Position numbers and translations under genes: made by a program. Source: Sphingobacteriales bacterium (GTDB lineage Bacteria > Bacteroidota > Bacteroidia > Chitinophagales > UBA2359). From it: a stretch of 64,000 nt of DNA. Numbering within the stretch: position 1 is the stretch's first letter; each line of letters begins with the position of its first letter. This document shows positions 31,416-40,764 of the stretch, one piece after another. The notes under the pieces were generated by a model. It was given only the letters and a program-made list of their open reading frames with translations. It was not told where the DNA came from and did not search any database. The stretch spans positions 186,001-250,000 of the forward strand of contig JADJTE010000005.1 in NCBI GenBank assembly GCA_016711295.1. The letters are read 5' to 3'.

Positions 31416-32415
31416 ATGAAACGAATAATTTTTAGAGGGTTATTCCCATTTCTGTCATTTGTGCTATTGCTATCAAGTTGTGAAGATAGCTTTGACGTAA
31501 CGCCAACAAGCGGCATACAAGAGGATTTAATTATGGAGAAACTCCACTGTGCAGTTTTTAAAACCGAAGACGTTGAAGTGTATGATAACTATGCTGTTGT
31601 AGAAGGAGACATAGCTATCTCTTTGGATAAATTATTGCAATTGGGCGAAAAGCCTTCGGCTGTGGATAAGGGCAGTTAAAGGAACATATTTTAATGGTAC
31701 TTCGTATGTAAACGACCCTAATGTTTCTGTGCCTGATTTTCCCAATCTACCAAACTGTGCTAAGACTATGGAATGTGGGCTTTCAAAAGCAAGGGCTTCC
31801 TATCCCATCAATCAAGATATAGGTTCGTGGGTTGCTATTGCTGGTTGTTTTCTTACCACTCCATTCCCAACCCTCATGCAAAAGACCAATATAGTAGCCC
31901 ACGAAATTGGGCATGCTTTGGGCTTTCGACATGCCAATTTTGGTTGTGTGGGTAATGACGAGCTACCTACGATACCCAATGCCCAGAAAACCCTGCTTGG
32001 GGGGGCTAATCATCTTTGGGGAACACCAACCTGTGATGAAACTTCATTGATGGCAGCTAATGACGATAACTCGTTTAATGATAATGATAGAAAGGCTGCG
32101 AGGATGCTATACCCCGAAGGCACGCCACCGTCTATAACGAGTGTACTTAAATTAGTATGCCCTTCGCCACCGAATTGCCACGCTTGGCGAATCTATGTTT
32201 CTAATCCACTGCCTTGGTACAGACTTAAAGTTAGGTTAAAAAAACCTTCGACCAATACATTTATTCAAGGGAATGAGGTATTGGGCAACCAAAGTTCCAT
32301 CGCCTTTGTTTCTACCGCCTAACGCCGAGGCAATTACCAATTTCAGGTAATGGGTATTGACTATTCGGGTTACAGATATTCTTATTCTAACTATTACACT
32401 GTTACTGTACCATGA
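31416..32415 (+). CDS. Secreted HEIGH-type metalloprotease (M57-like lipoprotein), one frame break and one in-frame stop
   Basis: Lipoprotein signal (FLSFVLLLSSCED) followed by a metzincin-type zinc site HEIGHALGFRH (HEXXHXXGXXH), as in the dual-action HEIGH (M57) peptidases of Bacteroidota. Just after it are a Cys-containing insert, SLMAANDD (a Met-turn candidate) and DRKAARMLYP. A surplus G at 31670-31672 breaks the frame (restores DKAVKGTYFNG). A TAA at 32320-32322 then interrupts, yet the same frame stays open, encoding RRGNYQFQVMGIDYSGYR, until a TGA that overlaps the next gene's ATG as ATGA. I therefore extend the gene to 32415. Intact length would be about 330 residues. Confidence 0.75.
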
Positions 32416-32846
32416 AGAAAGCATTTCTAATATTGATGTTATTTTTGGGTGCTTGTACCCCCAGCAACCCCACAGCCAAGAAAGTTGCAGCATCTAAGGT
32501 AAAGCTCATTTTTAGCAATGAATCACCTTATCCTATTGGGAAAATAAAAGTTACCACACTGCCCCCTCTTAACTTGGGCGAGGAAGATATCGCTAAATAT
32601 GGAGATTTGCAAATTCTTACCATCCCTATTCCGCCACAATGCTCGGATACTGTATTGCTCAATTCTTTTAATCGGCTCGCTCATATCATTCAGGTTTCTT
32701 TTTTAGTTGGGAATGACACCATAGAAAAAAGGACTCCAACAACGGATTACCACGGTAATTATATGATGACAAGCGGCACGCTTTGGTATAAACTCCATTA
32801 TTCAGACAAAAGGTTTTTAGACTACACACGAGAGGTAATAGAGTAG
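32412..32846 (+). CDS. Small lipoprotein of unknown function
   Basis: 144 residues with a clean lipoprotein signal (MKKAFLILMLFLGAC, lipid Cys15) and a beta-rich mature part (KLIFSNESPYPIGKIKVTT). No family recognised. The ATG overlaps the stop of the metalloprotease frame by four bases (ATGA), implying translational coupling and perhaps a joint role, for instance as a partner or inhibitor of the protease. That role is a guess from context only. Confidence 0.7.
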   Translation: MKKAFLILMLFLGACTPSNPTAKKVAASKVKLIFSNESPYPIGKIKVTTLPPLNLGEEDIAKYGDLQILTIPIPPQCSDTVLLNSFNRLAHIIQVSFLVGNDTIEKRTPTTDYHGNYMMTSGTLWYKLHYSDKRFLDYTREVIE

Positions 32847-32902
32847 GTATTTGCTTGCGGCTTTATGAGTGTGCGTTGGACATCCCTAAGTAGAATTTTG
32901 CC

Positions 32903-33080
32903 GAGCAAGTGAAATTGCTGCGCATCAAGTTAAGTGCAAAATAGCGAAGTGAATTTGAAACTTTTAAGTGGAACGGCTTAATGCTTCGTAGCAAGTGAAT
33001 TTCTGCGCCTCAAGTTAAGCGCGAAATAGCAAAGGGACGGTTTAGTGCTTCGTAGCGAGTGAATTTCTGCGCATCAAGGC
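32903..33080. repeat. Degenerate direct repeat, three partial copies
   Basis: The motif AGCAAGTGAATTTCTGCGC followed by (A/C)TCAAGTTAAG occurs with small changes beginning near 32905, 32989 and 33054. The first two copies are joined by TTAATGCTTCGT/TTTAGTGCTTCGT. Spacing is irregular (about 84 and 65 bases). No coding frame is supported. Confidence 0.6.
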
Positions 33081-33100
33081 GAAAACCACCGACAACAATA

Positions 33101-33181
33101 CACAGCCGTCCATAACCCGCACCAAGGGGCGCGGGGCGAAATTCGGGCGAAGCTCCCGCGCGAGGGCATACGGCGGCTGTG
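33101..33181. ncRNA. GC-rich nested-stem element, possible structured RNA
   Basis: CACAGCCG at 33101-33108 pairs perfectly with CGGCTGTG at 33174-33181, and inside it GCGCGGG at 33129-33135 pairs with CCCGCGC at 33155-33161. Base composition is far more GC-rich than the flanks. Minus-strand frames across it are Arg/Pro-rich and judged spurious. Strand and function are unknown; it could equally be a remnant of a repeat. Confidence 0.35.
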
Positions 33182-33349
33182 CGGACGACTTGTGACAGCG
33201 GCACTTACTTGGGCGTAAAATGGTGCTTTTTCGCCTGCTTTTCGTTTGTTTTTGAAAACATAGCCCCACTATGCCTCCAAAAATAAGCTTCAATCAGCCT
33301 AAGAATCCCTCTTTTTCCGCTCCAACTCAGCCACTGTCACAAGTCTAAT

Positions 33350-33819
33350 ATGCCCCTACCATTTCCGCGCCTACAATTTCCGCCCTATACCTTTCGGCTA
33401 CGCGAGATACAAGGCAAACACTATATCTTCGACGAAATACGCAAAAAATATGTGGCACTAACCCCCGAAGAATGGGTGCGCCAACATTTGCTCAATACCT
33501 GCTACGCGATATGAACTATCCGCGTAGCAGTATCGGCGTGGAAATGCTCGTCACCCTCAACGGTATGCCCCAACGCTGCGATGTAGCTATATGGAACAAA
33601 TACCGACAAGCCGTATTGTTAGCAGAATGTAAAGCCCCGCATATCGCCATAAGCCCCAGCACTTTTGAACAAGCAGCCCGCTACAACCTCGTTTTGAAGG
33701 TGCGCTATTGCCTCGTCACCAACGGACAACAATTATACTGCTACCACCTAAACTATGAAACAAATACCTATACTTTCATGGACGAACTGCCCAACCGACA
33801 AACATTGTTGGAAGGATAA
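33350..33819 (+). CDS. HsdR N-terminal-like (PD-(D/E)XK) domain protein (one frame break)
   Basis: A stand-alone protein of about 157 residues resembling the N-terminal nuclease domain of type I restriction R subunits (HSDR_N_2). The catalytic pattern is visible: Glu in SSIGVEMLVTLNG, Asp in RCDVAIW and the E-x-K in LLAECKAP. It starts at the ATG at 33350 (MPLPFPRLQFPPYTFRL). One T is missing in the T3 run 33487-33489; restoring it joins EEWVRQHFAQYLLRDMNYP. No hsdM or hsdS genes are present, so this is the small solitary version common in Bacteroidota rather than a complete restriction system. meaB follows after 5 bases. Confidence 0.78.
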
Positions 33820-33824
33820 AATAG

Positions 33825-34784
33825 ATGAATGATACCCCGCACCCGCACCTTACCCACCAAAATATAACCCAAACTCATATCGTGCCCCCAACTACTGCCG
33901 AACCACCTTTTCGCCGATTAGCACGCCATATCTCAATAGTTGAGAATGAAATACCAGGCTACGAACAACTGCTCGAAAATCTACATTTCGCGCAGCATAC
34001 GCCTATTATCGGCATTACAGGACCGCCAGGGGCGGGCAAAAGTACCTTCGTCAATGCCATTATCAAACAACTAACCCAAGATAACAATAAAACCCTTGCT
34101 ATTATTGCCGTCGACCCCACATCGCCATTTAACTATGGTGCTTTGCTCGGCGACCGAATTCGTTGGGCTACCCATTACAACAACCCCAATATTTATATAC
34201 GGTCTTTGGCTTCGCGCGGGTCGCTGGGAGGTCTGTCCGATAAAATTATCGAAATAAGCGATGTAGTGCGTGCTTTCGGATTTGATTATATCTTGATAGA
34301 AACAGTAGGCGTGGGGCAATCCGAAGTAGAAATAGCAGGGCTTGCCGATACCACTATCGTAGCACTTGTGCCCGAAGCAGGCGACGAAATACAAACCATG
34401 AAAGCAGGCTTGATGGAAATTGCCGATATATTTGTGGTCAATAAAGCCGACCGACCACATGCCGACGACTTGGCATCGCACCTCCGAAAAATGTTGCACG
34501 ACCGCCCTGCTGCCGATTGGAATGTACCAGTCATAAAAACCATTGCCCACCACGAACAAGGCATTGCCGAACTGTTAGCAAAAATAGACGCGCACCGCCA
34601 AATAGCGCGTAATCCGAACAAAAAAAGCTATTTGCTCGCCCAAAAAGCGTGGCAATTGATACAGAAAAAACGCATGAGCGACCTTGACCGAAACACCCTG
34701 CACCAAGCCATCAGCCAACAATTGAGCATACGGGACGATTTTAATCTATACACTTTTGTACAACAATATGCGACAAGGTATTGA
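33825..34784 (+). CDS. meaB: MeaB/ArgK G-protein chaperone of methylmalonyl-CoA mutase
   Basis: GTPase that protects and reactivates the B12-dependent methylmalonyl-CoA mutase. 319 residues: Walker A GPPGAGKST at 65-73, IAVDPTSPFNYGALLGDRIR (switch and Mg-binding), LIETVGVGQSEVEI and NKAD (VVNKADRPHADD). All motifs are intact. It starts five bases after the HsdR-N-like gene, so the two are probably co-transcribed, an odd pairing. Mutase genes are not in the window. Together with the biotin carboxylase at 19-21 kb it implies a propionyl-CoA/succinyl-CoA route in the organism. Confidence 0.95.
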   Translation: MNDTPHPHLTHQNITQTHIVPPTTAEPPFRRLARHISIVENEIPGYEQLLENLHFAQHTPIIGITGPPGAGKSTFVNAIIKQLTQDNNKTLAIIAVDPTSPFNYGALLGDRIRWATHYNNPNIYIRSLASRGSLGGLSDKIIEISDVVRAFGFDYILIETVGVGQSEVEIAGLADTTIVALVPEAGDEIQTMKAGLMEIADIFVVNKADRPHADDLASHLRKMLHDRPAADWNVPVIKTIAHHEQGIAELLAKIDAHRQIARNPNKKSYLLAQKAWQLIQKKRMSDLDRNTLHQAISQQLSIRDDFNLYTFVQQYATRY

Positions 34785-34790
34785 AACCTG

Positions 34791-35111
34791 TTATTCGCCC
34801 ATTTCCGCATCGTGTTCGACTAAGCAAATGCGCAATTTGTAGCAGCGATACCATTTTTCGCGCCCCAAGCGTTGAGCAACGAGGTGGTCGGCGTGCAACC
34901 TCCATTGTCGGATAGCTGCCAAACTATCCCAATACGAAACAGTGATACCTACTTCGTTGCGGGCACTCTCAACCCCCAGAAATCCTGGTTGAATAGCGGC
35001 AGTTTCAATCATCAATTGCCCCATTTTGTTATAACCCTCATCATCAAATATGGTTCGGATAGAAGTAAAGATAACCGCATAGTAAGGCGGAGCAGGGGTT
35101 TGAGCTATCAT
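34791..35111 (-). CDS. Antibiotic biosynthesis monooxygenase (ABM) domain protein
   Basis: A 106-residue protein of the ABM dimeric alpha/beta-barrel fold: YYAVIFTSIRT, GYNKMGQLMIETAAIQPGFL, VGITVSYWDSLAAIRQWR and AQRLGREKWYRCYKL. In-frame ATG at 35111 (MIAQTPAPP) is preferred to 35156 because the conserved fold begins right after it. Members act as small monooxygenases or heme-degrading or signal proteins; the role here is unknown. It converges with meaB with a 6-base gap. Confidence 0.85.
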   Translation of the reverse strand: MIAQTPAPPYYAVIFTSIRTIFDDEGYNKMGQLMIETAAIQPGFLGVESARNEVGITVSYWDSLAAIRQWRLHADHLVAQRLGREKWYRCYKLRICLVEHDAEMGE

Positions 35112-35373
35112 AGTTAATGGGTTTTCGATATAATATTTGGGATAAAAAATACGCATTATGTGCGTAGCATGATATTGGTGAAATGCGAATATACCTCGCT
35201 CAACAGCAGAGCTGACACATTACAAATATCGGCAAATTTAGGACACCATTAGCCATTTTGAACGATAACCTACCTAAAATTGTAGTTTTTGAGTGGCTAT
35301 ATTTGGTGGTCTCGGCAAAAAGCCCTACCTTTCGCATCAAATTTTAGTAACCTAATACAAACATTAATTTGCC

Positions 35374-37946
35374 ATGCAAAAAATTTTACTCAGCCTCCTG
35401 CTACTGGGAGCTACCTTGAGTGCTGTGGCGCAAGCTCCGTTGCAACAACGCACGTCGATGCAGCCCAACAAGGCACAAAACAGCATACCCCAGAAATACC
35501 GCGCTGTGCGCCCAACACCACTAACGGGTTTTGAAGAAAACACTACGGGACGTATAGACTTTGCAACCACGCAATCGTCGCAACGCGCTACTGTAGGCGT
35601 GCTTATCGGTACAAGTGCCTACGATTTACAGAGCAACTCAGGCGTTTGCCGCCGTGTTTTGGTCGATGGCAGTAATGTACACGCCATGTTTACCAAAGGC
35701 GAAGTGCCAACCGCCTATACCAACCGCGGTACTGCTTACAATATGTCGAGCGACGGCGGCGAAACCTGGGGCGCAGAACCCACCGCCCGTATCGAAACCA
35801 TCAGAACAGGCTGGCCCAATATTGGTCTGACCCGCAGCGGCAGACTATTTTCTATGACCCATACAGGCGCGACAGGCTTGAACTTTTGCTACAAAGATGC
35901 TGGCTCAGAATGGATTGACCGCACCTTAGGCGACGAATATGGCGATAATGAAGGAGTATGGGCGCGTGCTGCCAACGTAGGCGACACCATCATCGCCGTT
36001 ATTGGCCGCCAATGCGCTCCTGATTCTACCCCCGCTACAGTGAGCATCTATAATGAGGTATGTGGTGGCTTGGCATTGTTCCGCTCTTTTGATAACGGCG
36101 AAACTTGGGCATTAGATACCATTCCGTTCTTAGGGCAACACTTCGCACAAGTACAAGCCGACGACTATTTCATCGATGCACACGGCTCTACCGTAGCTTT
36201 GGTCGTCAGCACCTACGCCGGACAAACTGTACTCTACAAATCAACCGATGCAGGCTTGACTTGGAACCACTTCATTATCAAAAGAACCGAAAATCCTACG
36301 GCATCTATTTTTGCTGCCAATGGCTCGGCTGACCAAGTTTGGAAACCCATTATGGGGTCTAACGGCAGCAATAGCGCATTGATAGACAACAACGGCTTAG
36401 TACACGTATGGAGCGACCGCACTATTTATTACAAAGCCCCCTCCGATACTGAGGGACCCTACTTCACACCCGGCTTTGGAAATGCCCTTACTTATTGGAA
36501 CGAATCGATGGGCGAAGACCCCAGCACATCAAACGACGACGACCCTGTGCGCGTATTGGGGCAAACGGCTTTAATGGATATGTCGGGCGACTGCCGCGCT
36601 GATTTTGCTAACTACGATGTATTAGATACAGAGGGTGCGCCCACTGCTATTCAGACCAATAGCTATGGCGCGGGCAATGTAGGGCAGGTTAGCTCTGGTA
36701 TCGATAGCCAAGGCAATTTGTATGTTACTTATTGCGCCGTTGTCGATGGCGATTATGAGCAAATTACAACTGGTGGCGAATTGACAGCTAACCGCATCTA
36801 TCGCGATGTATTTGTGATTAAATCACTCAACGGCGGGCAATCATGGATTGGACCTTACAATGTGACAGCCGACAATGGCAAATCAGAAGACGTATATCCG
36901 ACAATGGCACGTGAGGTCAATGGCTTTGTGCATTTAGTCTATCAAGCAGACAACTTGACTGGTACAAACTTGCAAAATACCAACTCACAAGGGCACGCCA
37001 CAGTCACCGTCAATGAATTCCGTTATGTGAAATTGCCCGTCGATGACATCATAGCACCTACTGTGGTTAATAATACCTGCCCCGACCAAATTAACGGTTT
37101 CTACGGAACATTCTCGGTAGCAGCACCCGCTAACTGCATTCCTACACCTGCTTACTTCACCGCGTTTGCCATAGACCACCCCGACGGCGACCTCACCCCT
37201 GACATCGTTACTACCAGCGATTTTGATAATACTACGCCCGGCGACGATTTGGGCAAATGGGTTATTAATGTTACCGATGCAGCAGGCAACTTAGACAGCG
37301 ACACCCTTACCCTTGTAGATGGTTCGGGCAATGAAGTACTCATTAGCATTTATGCAGACGACGTAGCTCCTAATATTATTCGCAAGCCATACGAATTGGT
37401 CAATGGTACTACCTTGATAGATTGGTTTACCGATGCCACTGGCACCGTAGAACTCTACGAAACACCCGAATCGGAGCAAATCGATATCGTTCTCAATGAG
37501 ACTTATGTAGACTTTGGCGCAGAAGCCGTAGATGATTATTCTGTCTTTGGCTGCCCCGTTGAGCTAACTACCGATAATCCGGTCAATACAGCAGTTCAAG
37601 GGCAGTATACCGTTACTTATACCGCTACTGACCCGCAGGCAATTCTGCCGAAGCTATCCGCACCGTAAATGTAGGCAATATCGGTATTGACGGATTAGAT
37701 AGCCGCCTCATTATAAGCACTTTCCCCAATCCCAGCAAAGGAAACTTTGAATTGAACTTAGGCGATTATAATGGCGCAGTAACCGTCAATGTGTACAGTG
37801 TAACAGGCAATCTATTGCTACAAGCACAACGCAACTACGCAGGACCTATGCTCCTTAGTTTGGGCAAACAACCCGCAGGCATCTATGTTTTGGAAGTCAT
37901 TACTTCACAAGGTAAGGCAACCCAAAAAATAGTAGTGGAAAAATAG
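35374..37946 (+). CDS. T9SS-secreted BNR/Asp-box repeat protein (sialidase-like propeller), one frame break
   Basis: Exported protein: signal peptide MQKILLSLLLLGATLSAVAQ, then a beta-propeller region with Asp-box motifs (SSDGGETWG, SFDNGETWA, STDAGLTWN, SLNGGQSW), two Ig-like/DUF5011-type segments (ITDLTDAAGNLDS region and EAVDDYSVFGCPVEL...YTVTYTATDPAG), and a type A T9SS sorting domain (STFPNPSKGNFELNLGDYNG ... GIYVLEVITSQGKATQKIVVEK split across the terminus). One C is missing at 37632-37634; restoring it joins ATDPAGNSAEAIRTVNV. Full length is about 858 residues. Asp-boxes alone do not prove sialidase activity; catalytic Arg triad residues were not identified. Confidence 0.85.
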
Positions 37947-38085
37947 CTAACTCTTTCTTTTGGAGGGCAGACTTTGGCGTGGCGCAGACACTTAACCCTG
38001 TACGAGACAAAATTTTTGCCACCAAAGGAGACAGCTATCAAACTGTGGGGTAGTTGCCGAAAAAAAATAGTACATTACCCCCCAC

Positions 38086-38124
38086 AAATCGCTCGTTGGC
38101 TTTGCCGGCGGGCGATTTTTTTTT
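38086..38124 (+). terminator. Rho-independent terminator after the T9SS protein gene
   Basis: AAATCGCTCG at 38086-38095 pairs (one G-T wobble) with CGGGCGATTT at 38109-38118, followed by a run of T (38116-38124). It lies 140 bases past the stop codon. Confidence 0.6.
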
Positions 38125-38171
38125 CTTACTTTTGCCGTGATTATTTAGCATTGTAGGGGTAGCCCACAAGA

Positions 38172-38443
38172 ATAGCTATTTCTAATCGAATAGGCAACGA
38201 TCTAAGGCATTATTAGATAACTCATGTTACGCAGCATAGCTTAAAATGCTGTTTAAACGACCTTTAAACGAGGCATTTTTATAGCATAGAAAACCAATTT
38301 TATCTCAAAAATCGCTGTGGCGGGTCTAAGGGGCGTTTTTGGCAGGTAAAAACCGATTGGCGGAAAGATGACTCTGCGTAACATGAGTTAGATAAGTAGT
38401 GCTCATTACCCCATACCCAAAACCCTATACCCTAAATAGTTAC
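38172..38443. mobile_element. MITE-like element A, copy 3, interrupted by element B
   Basis: In reverse orientation, 38390-38443 matches the first half of element A and ends in the intact 12-bp repeat CTAAATAGTTAC (38432-38443). 38172-38220 matches the other half with more divergence (CTAATCGAATAGGCAACGAT against CTAATCGAATATGCAGCGAT). The two halves are separated by element B. No flanking target duplication remains, so this copy looks older than copies 1 and 2. Confidence 0.75.
38221..38387. mobile_element. MITE-like element B (167 bp) nested in element A
   Basis: Perfect 14-bp terminal inverted repeats CTCATGTTACGCAG (38221-38234) and CTGCGTAACATGAG (38374-38387), flanked by the identical 8-bp direct repeat TTAGATAA at 38213-38220 and 38388-38395. 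Removing the element and one repeat restores the element-A sequence, proving insertion. No coding frame inside. Confidence 0.85.
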
Positions 38444-38463
38444 ATTAATTAATATCTATAACT

Positions 38464-40680
38464 ATGGCACACATTTACCAACGTCTATTATTGTTTATCA
38501 TTTGTATTGCCATGCCCGCAGGGCTTAGGGCACAAAAAAGCAACCTACAAGCCGCCGAAACCTGTAACGAATTATATATATGGATATTTAGCCCTAATAG
38601 CCGTATTGACAACGAACCCATCTATCAGCCCGATTTGGTAATTACGGCTTATACCGACCAAAACTGCCGCGCCTTTTGGTACAATTCAGCACAACAATTG
38701 AGCCTTGCCGACACGCTATTGGCACAGCTATACCAAGCGCAGCAACCCGAACACACACACGCTACTTACCTCGAACAATTGCGCAACGAGATAGAAGCCT
38801 TTTATCTGCCCTTGGGGCTTGTTCGATTATAACGAATTATATACCTTTGATGTGCTGCTGACCGACGCTGCCCTGCATTATGCCTTGCATCGTATCGGAT
38901 AGATATGGCGACGAGGCAGTGCCAGGAGGTATAGGTGTATGGGTACTGAACCGCTTAGAAGCAGCAATCAAAACGCGGCAAATAGGCGGCTTTTTTGAAC
39001 AATTGCGCCAAGCCGAACTGCCCGACGCTGCTGCGGGTGGGCAAGACCGACAAAAATTGGAAGATGCCTTAGAGCGTGCTGCCAAAGTAAACCCAACCGA
39101 CACACTGCCCCAAACACCGCTCATTGTCAAAGACCAAACCCTATATGATGCGATGATGGCTGCCCAAAATACCACCGAAGTAGCGCGGTTTGGAGGCGAG
39201 CGCGTATTTTCGCCCGTGGCGTGCAACGCATTTTATCGCCAACGCCAATTTGTGCCCGCTTGGTTGCCGCATACTACCGATAATGCCCTTATCAAATCGC
39301 TGCTCGAACAAATAAACAATGCCAGCGCAGAAGGACTGAAAAGCATAGAATACCATACTGTTGTATTGCAAAATGCCCTGAAAAACCCACAACAATGGCT
39401 GCCTGCCCAGCTCGATTTACTACTCACCGATGCGGCAATGACCTATGCCCAACATTTGGCAATGGGCAAATTGAACCCACGAAAATTGGGCTTTTCGTGG
39501 GATATTTACCAAAATAAATTCGATTGGGCAACTGAACTACAAGCCGCAATCGATGCTAACAACCTGAAAACTTTATACGATAAAATGAAGCCCAAGCAGG
39601 CGCAATACGGCTACCTAAAACAAGCATTGGCTACTTACCAACAAGCAGCGGCGCAACAAGGCGGCACTTGGCAAACACTAAACCTCGCAACTACCAAGCC
39701 TGAATTGGGCGCACGCGACCCACAATTTGCTGCCTTGCGCCAACGCCTATTGCTCGAATATCCACAAGCTACTGCCACAGTACCCGATAGTGCCAGTGCC
39801 GCTGTGTTTGACACTGCTTTGTTGGCGATGGTCAAAAACTTTCAACGCCGCCACAATTTAGGCGAAGACGGAAAACCAGGAGCAAAAACCTACCAAATCC
39901 TCAATATAAGTGCCCAGCAGCGCGTACAAGAATTGCAAATAGCCCTCGAAATGTGGCGGTGGTTGCCCAACGATTTGGGCAAACGATATATCATGGTCAA
40001 TGTGCCTGCATATATGTTGTATCTGTACGAAAATGGACAAACCAAACCTACCCAAGTCAAACGAGTGGTCGTAGGAGAGGTGAAGCACAAAACGCCCGTA
40101 TTTAGCGACCAAATGCAATATATAGAACTAAACCCATATTGGACGGTGCCGCCGAGCATTGCCAAAAAGGAGATATTGCCCGCCCTGAAACGGCAAGGTT
40201 CGGCTTATTTGACCCGCAATAAGATGGAATTATTTTCGGGTGGCAACAAGATAAGCCCAGCAGGTATTCGTTGGTCGAAGTATAGTGTCAATAATTTTCC
40301 GTTTGTGGTACGCCAAAAACCGAATGGCAAAAATGCGCTGGGCGAGGTCAAGTTTCTGTTTCCAAACGCCTATAACGTCTATCTGCACGACACGCCGTCG
40401 CGCCATTTGTTTGCCCAAACCCCGCGTGCATTCAGCCACGGTTGTATCCGACCTACACGAACCCTTAGACTTTGCTGCATACCTACTTAAAGATTTGGGC
40501 TATACACGCGCTAAAATAGACCAATTAGTAGCGGGCAATAACAACCAATCCATCACTCTGCCTACGCCTATTCCCATCTATATTACCTATTTTACGACTT
40601 GGGCAGACGAGGGCGGTGCGTATTTCTACGACGACGTATATAGCCGCGACGCTACGGTAGCTAAGGCATTGGGGTTCTAA
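38464..40680 (+). CDS. L,D-transpeptidase (YkuD/YcbB type), three frame breaks
   Basis: Periplasmic peptidoglycan cross-linking enzyme. Signal peptide MAHIYQRLLLFIICIAMPAG; a scaffold domain with FDVLLTDAALHYALHR and LLLTDAAMTYAQHLAMGKLN; a peptidoglycan-binding-like helix segment (FDTALLAMVKNFQRRHNLGE); then the YkuD catalytic domain with YLHDTPSRHLF and the SHGCIR catalytic cysteine motif. Breaks, each equal to one surplus base: about 38818, about 38890 and about 40455. The last restores SHGCIRLHEPLDFAAYLLKDLGY. The total span encodes about 738 residues, longer than E. coli YcbB (615). Element A copy 3 ends 20 bases upstream of the ATG. Confidence 0.85.
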
Positions 40681-40764
40681 ACTTTTTGCCCGCATTACTT
40701 TTTTCTGCGTTTAATAATTACTTAACATTGGCTACTTACCTTGTGCCCCAATAAACGATTAATC

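Noticed and set aside
33010..33293. Two overlapping minus-strand genes of 64 and 83 codons
   Set aside because: They cover the GC-rich stem element and repeat; their Arg/Pro-rich composition is that of a chance frame in GC-rich DNA.
37974..38156. 60-codon gene after the T9SS protein
   Set aside because: It runs through the terminator hairpin and T-run, and has no family resemblance.
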